Origin: Cordia subcordata
Taxonomy: Eukaryota > Streptophyta > Magnoliopsida > Boraginales > Cordiaceae
Direction of reading: 5' to 3'
Assembly: GCA_028554755.1 (NCBI GenBank)
Contig: JAPTOF010000003.1
Location: 26,948,001-27,012,000, forward strand
DNA: 64,000 nucleotides
The notes under the pieces are model-generated. The model was not told the DNA's origin. It searched no databases and was given only the letters and a program-made list of their open reading frames with translations. This document shows, in pieces, positions 35,492 to 46,746 of the stretch. Made by a program: the position numbers and the translations under genes. Position 1 is the stretch's first letter, and every line of letters begins with the position of its first letter.

Positions 35492-38400
35492 ATGGCAATA
35501 AGAGCCCCGATGATGGCTGGAGTAAGCATGGCTTCAACATCATGCAATAATAGGATGGTGATTGTTAAAGCTCCACCCACCAAATCATCTTTCTTTGGTC
35601 AAGGAGGTAAATTTTGAAAATTCCTTTTTTTTTTAATTGCTTATTTCAATTCTCAAAATGCAAGTTAAACTGAAACACAAAGTTGGGTCTGTCCCTTTTT
35701 CGCGGTGGCGGTTGTCTTATGATTGAGTAATACGAAAGATACCTTTTTGATTTTTCTCACCGTAATTTCTATTTCGGTTCTTGCTGATTTTTCTTTTTTT
35801 TTTAAATTTTGTGTTATATGTGATGCTTGGTTACAGTTACTTGTACCATATTTGTTTGACCTAAGTGTACTTTGTGCTGGGTTATGCTCACTTTCTAATC
35901 CATACGGAAGTTTTTGCATTCTTGGTTTTCCAATTATCATTCGTATGCTCGAATTTGAGTTTTTTGCCTTTAGTTTTACAGTTTTCACTGAGAGAATTTA
36001 GTGGATCATAGGATCTTGTTATTTTTATTATGATAGTTATTGTTATTGTGGATTATCGCGTTCGAGGAGAGGAATTCAAAGCATTGCGTGCATGCTTGTA
36101 AAGATCATACAGTATGAACTGTCGGCACTGCAGGTATAGTGATAAGGTGCTATCATGTCCAACTGTGCCATGATCATCTAATCATAGTATCAGTTAGTGG
36201 ATAATGGAGTATACATGACACTAATTATTTTCCAAGGTGTAGTGTAGGAGGAAAGAGCTAATGTTTGTCTATGAGTCTTGATAAGGATTCTAGAAGCATC
36301 TAGATATGTTAGTTATATTTTCAGTTAGTGTACAGTTATAGTTAGTTAGTGGTCCAGCTGGCATAAGTACTCAAGTCATGTACTCTCTATAAATAGAGAG
36401 ATGTACTAATCATTCAGTAACTGAAGTCAATGAAATCATTTTATTTCTCTCTAAATTTCTTCAAGTCTTCATTGACCGATTAACTTTCTTGATAGAGAGT
36501 AATAATGTTCAAGCTAGGTCTGACATTGTCCAAAGCTTACATCTTCGTTTGTTTTGAATTATGAGTGACTTTATCTGTTAGAGAAGTGACGAGGAATGTA
36601 TTTAATTAGTTGTCATTGATAAGCATCCGGATGAATTAGTAATTTTGTTGTCCAATATTGTGAAATAGAGGTGGTCATGAGATATGTTTTAAATTGTAGT
36701 TCTGATTTCTGGTGTTAGTATGACCCTTTTTTGTTATACCTTTCATGTTAAGGCTTTTCTTTTTTCTGCTTATAGAAATATGTTCCCTTCTTCTTTGCGA
36801 ATTTAGTATCTTACATAGAATATGATTTTATTGGGTTCTAGTGGGAACGCTGAATCATACAGGACTACGACTAGCTATTACTCAAAGATCCAGACCTAGT
36901 GGGAGTGCTCTTGGTGCTCAGATGAACTTATTTGATCGTCTAGCTAGAGTAATAAAGGTTGTTTAAGTCTCATGTTTTGACCTCCTGATACTTCTGGCTA
37001 TTTTTTCTCTGTTTACATCACTGAGGTTGTGCCTTTTTCTGCTGCGTTTTTAAGCATAGTCTTATGCAAATGCAATCATAAGCGCCTTTGAAGATCCAGA
37101 AAAAGTATTGGAACAAGCTGTATTGGAAATGAATGATGATCTAATAAAGCTGCGTCAGGCTACAGCACAAGTATGGCTCCTTTTTATTACCATGTTCATT
37201 TCTCTAATTCTTAGTGGTCAAGCTCTTGATTTGCTCTTCCTTTGGAAATGGATAGGAAAAGTGAAACTTTACCACACATAAGAATACAGAAGGGACAGAA
37301 GAACTGACAATTTTCACATTTATTTCTTTCTCTGAAGGTCCTGGCTTCACAAAAGCAGATGGAAAACAAATATAAATCTGCGCAGCAAGCTTCTGATGAG
37401 TGGTAAATACCATGAAATCATAAATTTAATCTGATCTTTTTTCCTTTCTTTTCCCCCTCCTCAGTGATAGCTTTAGGCGGCTTCTTCTTTTGTCCTAGGT
37501 ACCGTAGAGCTCAACTTGCACTTGGAAAAGGACAGGAAGATCTTGCTCGTGAAGCTCTTAGAAGAAGAAAAGCTTATGCTGTAAGATCTTGTCCCTGCCT
37601 GAAGATTGTTTCTTCCGTTTCTTTTTGGATTTATTAGAAGGGATAAATTGTTCGAGTCTTTTTTTTTTCCCTCCTCTTTGCTCTTTGACATACTAAATAT
37701 TAATATCTTACCAGAGACCATAATGAGCTGGTGAATATGTATTAGCTCTGAAATTAAAAGAACACAAGTATATGTAGTGCCATAAGCTGGAAGCATACGG
37801 TGACATGGGCACTGCAAAAGCATTTAAATATCTGAAAATAAAAGTATCTTTGAATGTATTTGATTTGAAAATAATGTAGAAATGATGGTTATAAATGAAT
37901 CTACAATGATTATGGGCTGGGGGATTGATTGAACAATTTTCCTTTCTAGCAGCTATTAAGGAAGGGTTCACTTGAAGATAAGCCTAAAGTTTGATAACGG
38001 GACACTATTCTGTTCTTCAGAAAGGTTTGATGTTATGTTTATGAATTACCAAATTAATCTAGAGAAATCATATCCCTTGGAGAATATTCTTATATGTGGT
38101 ACTAAATAAAATTTTCTCTTTTATGTTTGTATTTATGAAAGAATTGAAGGTGATATAGTTAAGCATTAAACGTCAAAGTTTATATGTAGAGGGACATATA
38201 GAAGTTAGTGTTATTTCGTATCTATATCTGATCTAATTAAGTTATGTACTTCAAATAGAAAATGCCAAAGTTCAGAGGCAAGTTTTTATCATAGGCCACC
38301 TGACTAACAATAATGGGTGACTAAGCCACAATAGTTGCTGTACCTGTTGTCACTCCAGAAACAACTACAAATATGAATATACAACAAAAGAAACTTATGT

Positions 38401-41400
38401 CATGGCTTATGTGATGGAGGAGAAAAAAATTTAATAGCATTAATTTAAGGAATGTGAACAGTTTGAAAAATCCAAAACTTACAAAACGGATCTCTTAGGC
38501 AATGTAGAGTGACAGTAGTTCAAACTTCAAGAAAATGCTCATAAGAAGCCAGACATTGTTACTAGAGTAGTATTTGACTTAGTAAAGATTTCCTTAATTG
38601 GAGAAAACACATGTCTGCACTCTTTGCCCTATGGCCATCTACTTTGAAGTCAATGTTTACTTATGCATGCTTTTCCATCCACGTGTTTGGGACACCATTA
38701 TTCTGTTAAGTGGATGGTTTTTACTAATCTGCAGAAAAATGGGGAAGAAAATGGTGCAAAGCTTCAAATGTGAATTTCTCATATGTCCTTTTTCCCTTTT
38801 ATGATATGCAGGATAATGCAGCAGCCTTAAAGGATCAACTAAATCAGCAGAAGGGTATAGTTGATAACCTCGTGTCAAAGACACGGGTCAGTTGCCCTCT
38901 CGTTGTCTTACTTATGTTATTTGAACTCAATCTGGTTTTGTGGTTGTCTGTCGGGAGTATTGGGTTTCTAACTATCATGCTTACAGCAAGGTTAATGCTG
39001 TCCTGTAGGATAAGTCTTTATTTGGTTTGGTATTTCTAGGCTCGCAGCAAGCTATTTTAAAGGGTAAAAACATATTATTGTGTTCTGCATTTGGCATAAT
39101 AGAGATCGACATTGTTGATTTAGTATACATATTAGATATTCTAGGAGAATTTTATGTTTATATTACACATTACCTTTCCATACCTCATTTCATGTTGAAT
39201 AGCTTCCATTTATGGAATTTCAACAATCCACTTCCACTAATGGAGTTTCTTCCTTTTAAAATAAAAATGGTGATTTAACCTTTTTAGTAGTTAAATCCCA
39301 TAGTATGGTTTGGAGTTTTGGTCAGTGAATTACCAATAAGTTCAAAAGTTGTTAGTGGTTGAGATGAGAATGTTAAGATAGTAGGAAGGACAAGATTAGA
39401 TATGAAATGATATGGGGACTGTTTAAGATAGCTCGAGGATATTAGGGGATAACAGGGGCGAAGGTATGGATGTAGTACTAGAGGAGGGGAAGATCTAAGA
39501 TGAACTGATGGAGGCAGTCAAATCAACAGAGGGGACAAGTCTGGACTAGTTTCCGTTTTGGATTTGAATTGGGAATTTAGGTTTATTGGGTATGAAATTC
39601 TGTTACAGATTGGATTCACCATTTTGTACCGAAACGAAAGTCTCATATGATAATTCCACAGGATGATGAGTGGAATAAGCCCCTGATTTTTATATTCTGC
39701 ACTGAGGATTTTTGTTTGTGGGCCAGGGTGAATGTTGTAGACCAGCGGATCTGTTGGTCGACAATCGTTCAGACTTGGTAAAAGTTGTCACGGCACCTGT
39801 AGTAGGACAGGGGACTTATTGCGGTTTCGAGGCCGAGCACCATCCCAGTAGTTAGGGTGCGGCTTAGGTCAACTAACACAAAGAGGATACAGTTCGTTCA
39901 ACGATTGCCCTTGGGTTCCAAACTCCTTCCACTAAATCGGCATATCTAACTTTACCAAGTGGGATAAGGTTTAGTTTGGTTTAGTTTAATTTGATTTTGT
40001 AGATAATTTGACCTCAAGAACTAATAGGGACCTAGTGTACCAACACATCTTACTTTAGGTCCCACTTGTCTTCTAGTGTTACAACTCAAAAATTCTCATC
40101 TAACACACATTATTTCCAGAGTAAGAGACTCAATTTGAAATGGAGGGTAATTTTTGTTTCTCCCCTTTATATTCATACAATGGTCTTGTCCAACATATCT
40201 TCATAGGTTCATTTGTCTATGGTTTCTAGAATAAGCTACAGATTATTTAGAAAACTAGATTATGGCTGCTTGTGTTTCAAATAGAGGTATCCCTTTCTGG
40301 TTTCTATGATCTATGGTTCCTTACAATCAAGATAAGGATATAACTTATAGTTGACCTGACAGTTTATTTTTTCAATTTACAGCTTTTAGAAAGCAAGATA
40401 CAAGAAGCAAGGTCAAAGAAAGAAAGTCTGAAAGCACGTGCACAGTCTGCAAAGTTTGTTCCTGCCCTAAAAGATTAAATTCTATCCTATGTCCAAATGC
40501 ACTGTTACATAGTTAGCAATGCCAAGTAGTGAAGGTATACTCATGTTCTGCTTTTTGCTTTTCCTCTTTCTAAAGGACTGCAACAAAAGTAACTGAGATG
40601 TTGGGGAATGTTAATACAAGTAGTGCGCTTTCAGCTTTTGAGAAGATGGAGGAGAAAGGTCAGAATTTATGCTTGTTCTACTTTCTTATTTTTGTTCAAA
40701 ATGAAGATTCATACCATGCTTATTTATTTATAATTGATTTTGTAATACCATTTTCTGTATAGCGAGAGCATCGGAATCACACACACACACACACACACAA
40801 AAAGAAAAGAAAACTAAAAAAACTTTTTAGATCTTAAAAATTAAACTGGTATTTGACTTCAAACAATCTAGTAAAATGCACTTAATCTTTCATATTGCAA
40901 TTAAGGTTCTCAGTCTAAAAGACCAGATCAGAGTTGTAAGCCAGGTATAGGGATCTTTCATATAGCAAATGATTTTGTGCTATGCTGCGGTGCTTATGTT
41001 GGTACCAGAGAGAACTACCATTTCCAGCAAACCATACTTCAAGATTGTGTTTCTCACAAAATATCTGACATTTGCATATTGTTCGTCTTATACCTTTTAT
41101 ATGTTGACCCACAAACGTTCAAGAGGTCATATAGTTGGCCTTGCCATAGAGGATTTGTCAGGTTCTACAATGCTGAGGGTATCCTTGAACAAAGGTGAGA
41201 GTAAGAGAGAAACTTGTTCCTGGGTCAAATCTTTTTGCTATTATGCCACATATATGTCAAAATGGAGGAGTAGCCTCTTAGTGAACCTTGTGGTTCCCAG
41301 CAACCTGTTAGGTAGGTCAAGGGAACAGGTGTTCCAGATTTTAATTTCTCTGTACTAATTGTGGAAAACCATTTTTGATATGGGAATGAAGTTTTCCAAT

Positions 41401-43807
41401 AATTGTTTATACAAATAATGGAAATTTTCTGTTGAGAATTTAGTCAATGTCTTGGTGCCATTTGGTGAGCGTTGCTTTCTTTCTCCTCATCTTACACCTC
41501 TTTTTCTTTTCACCTTCTCCCTGCATACTTGTCTCATATTTGAATTTGACATGGCAAGTCAGCCTCTCCACTGTTTTTAAAATAACATTTGACATGAGCC
41601 TAGGCAACTTCCGTGTGAACCGCTACAGTAAAAATGTTCTCTGCATCTGGTTTTCTCTTTTCCTCCAAGAATGGGTGAACAGGAATGGATTTGCCTCCTT
41701 TGATCGTAATGTTCTGTTTTGGTTTGCAATGGGGGAGTTGTCATTATTGATGTTTAGGGCTTCTTGCTGTCCCATTCTGCGGTGAAGTCTTGAAATCTAA
41801 TAAAACCAGCTGAAGCTCTTGTTAGTTTACTAGAACGTTTGAACTCAGCTAATCAAATTTCCCTACTTTCTTTGAACTAATGGAATCACTTCATCAGATT
41901 AGTTGAAAAATTGCTGACAGACATATTAATATTTTTTCCTGATAGTCATGGCAATGGAGTCTCAGGCAGAGGCACTTAATGAGCTAACCAGTGATGAACT
42001 TGAAGGAAAGGTAGGGATTTTCTTGTGCTTACCATCTTGAATTCGTTTACATTTCTCTTCCTGCGTTGGACAAATGATTAAGGGAGATGAAAATAGGTGA
42101 AAAAAATGATAATGCAAACATGTTTGGAGAACTTAGCCGCTTTTTTCAACATGTGAACAAGACAGACTAAAAGCAAACATGAAGTTTTCTTGTGACACTG
42201 TCAATAATATCTTGAATTGGCAAAATTAGGTATGCAATTATTTTTGCAATTTGTCCATTACAAACCTGGTACCAACAACTTGAGTGGCTGTCAAGAACCT
42301 AGTATTGGGCATTTGAGACGGATTGCGCATGTCAGTTTCTATGCTTATTATATAGTTTTTCCTTATTTGGGCTTGTTAGACTGAAAATTTTGGTTGGACA
42401 TACTTCCTTTTGTGTTGGGGGGAAAAAAAGAGAAAGTTTATTTATGATTATTCCTCTGCAGCAGATATTTTATCAGTCTAGCCAATTAGTACCGATTGGA
42501 AATTGACATTCCCTTTCATTCTGTTACTAGCTATCTAAGGTTTTTGGATCAGTAGTGGATAAGCCTTCACAAATTAAAGAGTACTGTTTTTGTTTTTCAT
42601 TTAAGTACTAGCAATAGCTTCCATCTTAGATTTAATAAATGTTTTGCAGTTTGCATTGTTAGAGAATCCTTCAGTTGATGATGATCTTGCCAACCTGAAG
42701 AAGGAATTATCTGGAAGCTCGAAGGTAATTGTCATTCTTGTACATTCCCTTTTTTGTTGTGTTTATAGTTATGACGGCTGGGATACGTCCAACTGCTAGT
42801 CATATCATAGAGCTGAGTGTTTATTTAATCTTCTTTTAGTTGATAATCTGTCATAAAGTGCATTATGTATTGCTGGGAGCTTTTCTTGGAACCGGAGAAG
42901 TCAAAGTTAGCGTTGATTGAAAGTGACCTCTATGCTCAGTATTCGGCTACCTTCATTGAATTGCAATGAAATATTTTAGACATAGGGATCTGATTGTTGC
43001 TTGTAGACTATTGAATGCAGGTGCTTCTATTGTAAGCCTATCTAAACTATCTTCTGAGCTCTCCTTTCGGTGCTTTGCCGCCATGCATCTATTCTTCCGT
43101 GCTTCATCATTCATTTGTGTACTGCTGCTGTATGACGTGCATGCATGTTGGTATTCGTCTGTTCAAATGCATTTATATGGATGATAAGAACATGCTAGAT
43201 TCCCAAGTTCTGACTCTTGCAACCCTCTCTCTGGCATCGGCACTTGCATACAGACCATTAGCGCTTACTTTTTAACCTGATTTTTGGCATCAGCTTTTCC
43301 AAATTCTGATAGCTAGCATGCAGTGATATATAAAAGTAAAACTTCAAACCACACTTAATAATATGAGTTGCTACCTTGAAGCACAACCACATGGAAGTTA
43401 AAGAGTAACTAAAGGAAAATGGAAGGCATGTTAGAGAAAGAAAATGGACAATGGGCTTGATTTTTATTTGATTGTCTTACAGCGAGTGATATCAGAATGT
43501 ATATTCTGGTCGCTGGTGGCTAGTAGAGTGGATTATATATTCTGATCCCTGAATCCTTCTGAGTATGGTTTTGATCATTGTCTCCTGTTGGATTCCTCTT
43601 TGGTGGGGGAAGGTGTAGTTTCTTGTCATAATATCTTACAGATTGCTGTATTATGCCATTGATGATATTGATTCATTTACTAACCAGAAAGGCGAACTCC
43701 CAGCTGGAAGAACCCCCGTCACCAGCAGCAGCTCGGCATTTCCATTTCAAGACTCTGAGATTGAGAAAGAGCTAAATGAGCTGAGGAGAAAAGCCAGGGA
43801 ATTCTAG
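35492..43807 (+). CDS. VIPP1: VIPP1/IM30 (PspA family), plastid, 11 exons
   Basis: Membrane-remodelling ESCRT-III-like protein needed for thylakoid biogenesis and protection of the chloroplast envelope. Exons: 35492-35606, 36842-36957, 37060-37170, 37338-37402, 37499-37580, 38812-38886, 40383-40453, 40576-40658, 41946-42010, 42650-42724, 43688-43807. They sum to 978 bases and 325 residues, the usual size. A transit peptide ([17 protein letters not shown]...) precedes the amphipathic helix and coiled coil ([88 protein letters not shown]). The C-terminus has the plant/cyanobacterial extension absent from PspA ([22 protein letters not shown] region). An in-frame ATG at 35261 without intervening stops would add a Lys-rich stretch unlike any transit peptide, so it is not preferred. 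Introns 1, 6 and 8 exceed 1.2 kb. Confidence 0.95.
36279..36463 (+). mobile_element. Short solo LTR / TRIM-like element in VIPP1 intron 1
   Basis: This 185-bp segment begins TGATAAGG and ends TTCTTCA, and is flanked by the 5-bp repeat AGTCT on both sides (36274-36278 and 36464-36468). It carries CTCTATAAATAGAGAG (a TATA box in a small palindrome) and a pyrimidine-rich tail, as in small Copia or TRIM LTRs. The ends were chosen by looking for a matching duplication, so chance agreement is possible. Confidence 0.6.
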
Positions 43808-44953
43808 AACTGATGCTTTAGTGTGTGACTGCATTGTGGATTCTTAGTATTGTCGCTTGGCAATAGGAAAAAAAGAAACCAGTTTCTGCATAAGAGGCTT
43901 CCACATTTTGGATCAAATGAGGCAATAAGTTACACAGGTCAATTGCAACTCTCTATTAATCTTTTTGACTACCTGTATGGTACAACAATTCAGATAGGTT
44001 TTCATGAAATCCCCGTACATAAACTTTTAAGTCATTTAGCTGCTTGCCAGAAATGTTGCTGTTTTTTGTCTCCTTTGTAGGAAGGATGCGTGTTTTTCTT
44101 TTATCTTTTCTTCACTTGGCTATCTCCAGTTGTTTGTCTGCAATGTTGTTTTGTTTCCCTGTCCTTTGTGGCCAACTTGTGTTCTTGCAGCAGTACACTT
44201 CTTGTTAGTAATCGAGATTTCCTATGGACTTCTAAGATTTTTTCCTTACATTTTTGTACAAGGATAAATTTTAGCACTAGTCTAAATTTCCAATTTATTC
44301 TTCAACATTTGATAGTCGTATAAGTAGTTTTTAATGTTTTATGAAAGTCATTAGAATAGTCCCTCCCATCAACTTGCACACGTGAGCTTGTATCATAATG
44401 AGCATTAGAGAATTAATCCATCGCATTGCTTGCAACATGTTTAGAAAAATAAATAAACATGGGGTTCAAAGAGTAAGAGTTGAGGCCAGATGCAATTCAA
44501 AAATAAGGTTCAACCTCAATTACTTACTTTTGAATTGAGTGCTCTTAGTTGGTGGTCGGATTGTGGGATTGATTTTTTCTTTCGGAGCTTCTTCGTAATT
44601 GATAGTTGAGTTCTGGTAATTAAGTTTTTTTTTCATTTAAAAAAGAAAATTAATTGAGATCACTTCTCAAGAAGTGAAATGTCAAATGTCGGGAGGGTGG
44701 GGGCTAGATAAGGCGTGAGGTTTAATAAAAAGTAGAAAATAAAATAAAATAAAACTTGAGCCAAATGAGAAATTGTAAGTATAATCATAAAATAATAAAT
44801 ATATAATTATAAAAAAAAGGATAATTGGGAACCATGGCCCAAGCTGCTGCAGTTGGGCCAAACTTAAATGCCGACCCAAACTTACAAACCCACCCGCCCA
44901 AACCAACTAATAAATCATACATCTTCACCAACCCAAAACCACACAAACCAAAA
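43808..44953. other. VIPP1 3' UTR, spacer and TIC20 promoter region
   Basis: Roughly 400 bases of T-rich 3' UTR, then AT-rich spacer. A TATA-like stretch (aatatataattat, 44796-44808) lies ~150 bp before the preferred TIC20 start. No other gene is seen. Confidence 0.4.
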
Positions 44954-45610
44954 ATGGCATCGACGCCTCTCCTCCGCCTCTCTCTGCCGCCCCAACACCA
45001 CCACAAGCCCACCTTCCTCCTCCACGCTCTCAAACCCCATTTCCTCCCTTACCACCACCGGGCCCAACAAATCTCAACCCGACCACCATCACCCTCCACC
45101 ACCACCCCCCTCCACAAAAAAGCGATAAGATCCTCTTACTCCCCACCAACCCCCGCGACGGACCGCCTCATCTCCGCCGCATCGTACTTCCTGCCATTCT
45201 TCAACGGACTCCAATACGGGCGCTTCCTCTTCACTCAATTCCCAGTTTTAGCCCTCCCTTTCCAGCCGCTTCTCCCTCTCCTCTCCCTGTACCGTTCGCT
45301 GCCGTACGCTTCGTTCGTGACCTTCTTCGCTCTCTACTTGGGCGTCGTCCGCAACGAGACCCTCAGCCGCTACGTCCGGTTCAACGCTCTCCAGGCTCTG
45401 GTGCTCGATGTCTTGCTGGTCCTGCCCATGTTGGTGCAGAGGATAATATCTCCGGGCCGGTCTGGGCTCGGGCTTAAGCTTACTATTTGGGCCCATAATG
45501 CTATATTTGTTTTTGTAGTGGCTTGCTTTGTTTATGGGCTGGTTTGTAGTGTGCTTGGTAAAACTCCTTACTTGCCTTTTGTTGCTGAGGCTGCTGGTAG
45601 GCAATTGTGA
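44954..45610 (+). CDS. TIC20-II: TIC20-II-like chloroplast inner envelope protein
   Basis: Single-exon gene for a TIC20-family protein of the chloroplast inner envelope, linked to the protein import translocon. From this start it is 218 residues. A Ser/Pro/His-rich transit peptide opens with MASTPLLRLSLPP. The conserved domain begins TDRLISAASYFLPFFNGLQY and contains four hydrophobic segments (around FTQFPVLALPFQPLLPLLSL, SFVTFFALYLGVV, LQALVLDVLLVLPMLV and IFVFVVACFVYGLV), the family signature RYVRFNALQA, and the end PYLPFVAEAAGRQL. A second in-frame ATG at 44834 (MAQAAAVGPN) would add 40 Pro/Asn-rich residues. I prefer 44954 because it gives the usual family length and the TATA-like stretch near 44800 would start transcripts close to 44834. 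TIC20-V is an alternative name. Confidence 0.88.
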   Translation: MASTPLLRLSLPPQHHHKPTFLLHALKPHFLPYHHRAQQISTRPPSPSTTTPLHKKAIRSSYSPPTPATDRLISAASYFLPFFNGLQYGRFLFTQFPVLALPFQPLLPLLSLYRSLPYASFVTFFALYLGVVRNETLSRYVRFNALQALVLDVLLVLPMLVQRIISPGRSGLGLKLTIWAHNAIFVFVVACFVYGLVCSVLGKTPYLPFVAEAAGRQL

Positions 45611-46746
45611 TCTATTGATCATCATCACTCTTCTCCAAACCATCCACTATTTACCCTTTTACCCCTTTTTTTTTTTGTAATGTGGATTTCTTTTGATGTT
45701 AACATTTTTTCTGCCTGTGTAATACTTTTTTACCTTTAACCTCTCTCTCTACAAGAAATGGATTTTAGGTTGTTCATTGAGCCTCGGTATATGTGTCCGG
45801 CGCCTTTTTAGTTCCTAAACTATTAAATGTTAAACACAATTAATAATCTTCTTAATTATTTTCGTAGAAAACTTAATCATTTTCGTTCAAAATCTAATGT
45901 TACTCTTCCAAAAAACTAGAGTTACTCAAGCAATCATGGCACAAAAGATAAATAGTCATTTCCGTTCAAAAACTAACGTAAAATATAATTACCAAAAGGC
46001 CCAAGTTTTACTTTATAAGAGCCAAGAGACTCACAGTGTGTTTAGAATGATGTTATTTTAAGATACTTATCTTATTAAAATTTGAAGATATCTTATTATG
46101 TGCATCATTCATTTTATTGTTGTAAAAAATAAGATAGGATGAATTATTTATTTCTTACAAGATAAAAAAATATAATTTGTTTTAAAATTTTCAAAGGATC
46201 ATGTTTTAAATCTTATAAGATTTCTCTCCATTTCAATAGAATAAGTATCTTAAAATAAAACTATAAAAAACAGAGCATCAAAGATCAAAATTTATCACAA
46301 CGGAATAAAAGGAACAAGGTCAGACAATTGGCATTTTTAAACCCGTTATTATTATGTTCTATTTTGCACCTAGGAGACAGTCAGCGCTCAACTCGCTTAG
46401 TGAGATAAGATATAATTTAATTTGGTTTAATTTTATACCCCACTCTCTAAATCCCCATTGTAGCATACTAATGATAAGAACTTGCACCATATGTAAATAT
46501 CAACAATTAAATTATTAGATAGGCTTCGGTAACAGGAAGTCATAACAGATAATTTGGGCAAAACTGTAAATAAGAAAACAAAAATAATGTATAAGAAGAA
46601 GCTCACAAATTTGCAGCTCTAACTACAATCTCATTCCAGGGAAAACATACTAAATTGCAACTAAAACAATGCCGCATCTCACAACAAGACTAGACAAGCA
46701 CAATGCTAATTTGCCTCCTACTTGCTCAACCCTCCTTGGCCTGTCT
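45611..46746. other. Convergent intergenic region between TIC20 and BCCP
   Basis: Holds the 3' ends of two converging genes and one MITE-like element (46035-46278). Otherwise AT-rich with nothing recognisable. Confidence 0.45.
46035..46278. mobile_element. MITE, family B, complete copy
   Basis: The left arm 'gttattttaagatacttat' (from ~46052) is matched by the reverse complement of the right end, 'tttattttaagatacttat', and the outer ends (gtgtttagaatgatg / gctctgttttttatag) pair imperfectly, making an inverted repeat of ~40 bp with mismatches. The interior is AT-rich and non-coding. A partial copy is at 11927-12020. Confidence 0.7.

Noticed and set aside
36120..36525. Larger LTR candidate (TGTCGG ... 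CTGACA) around the VIPP1 intron 1 element
   Set aside because: The ends look inverted, but the flanking 5-mers (tgaac / ttgtc) do not match. The inner 185-bp version has an exact duplication.
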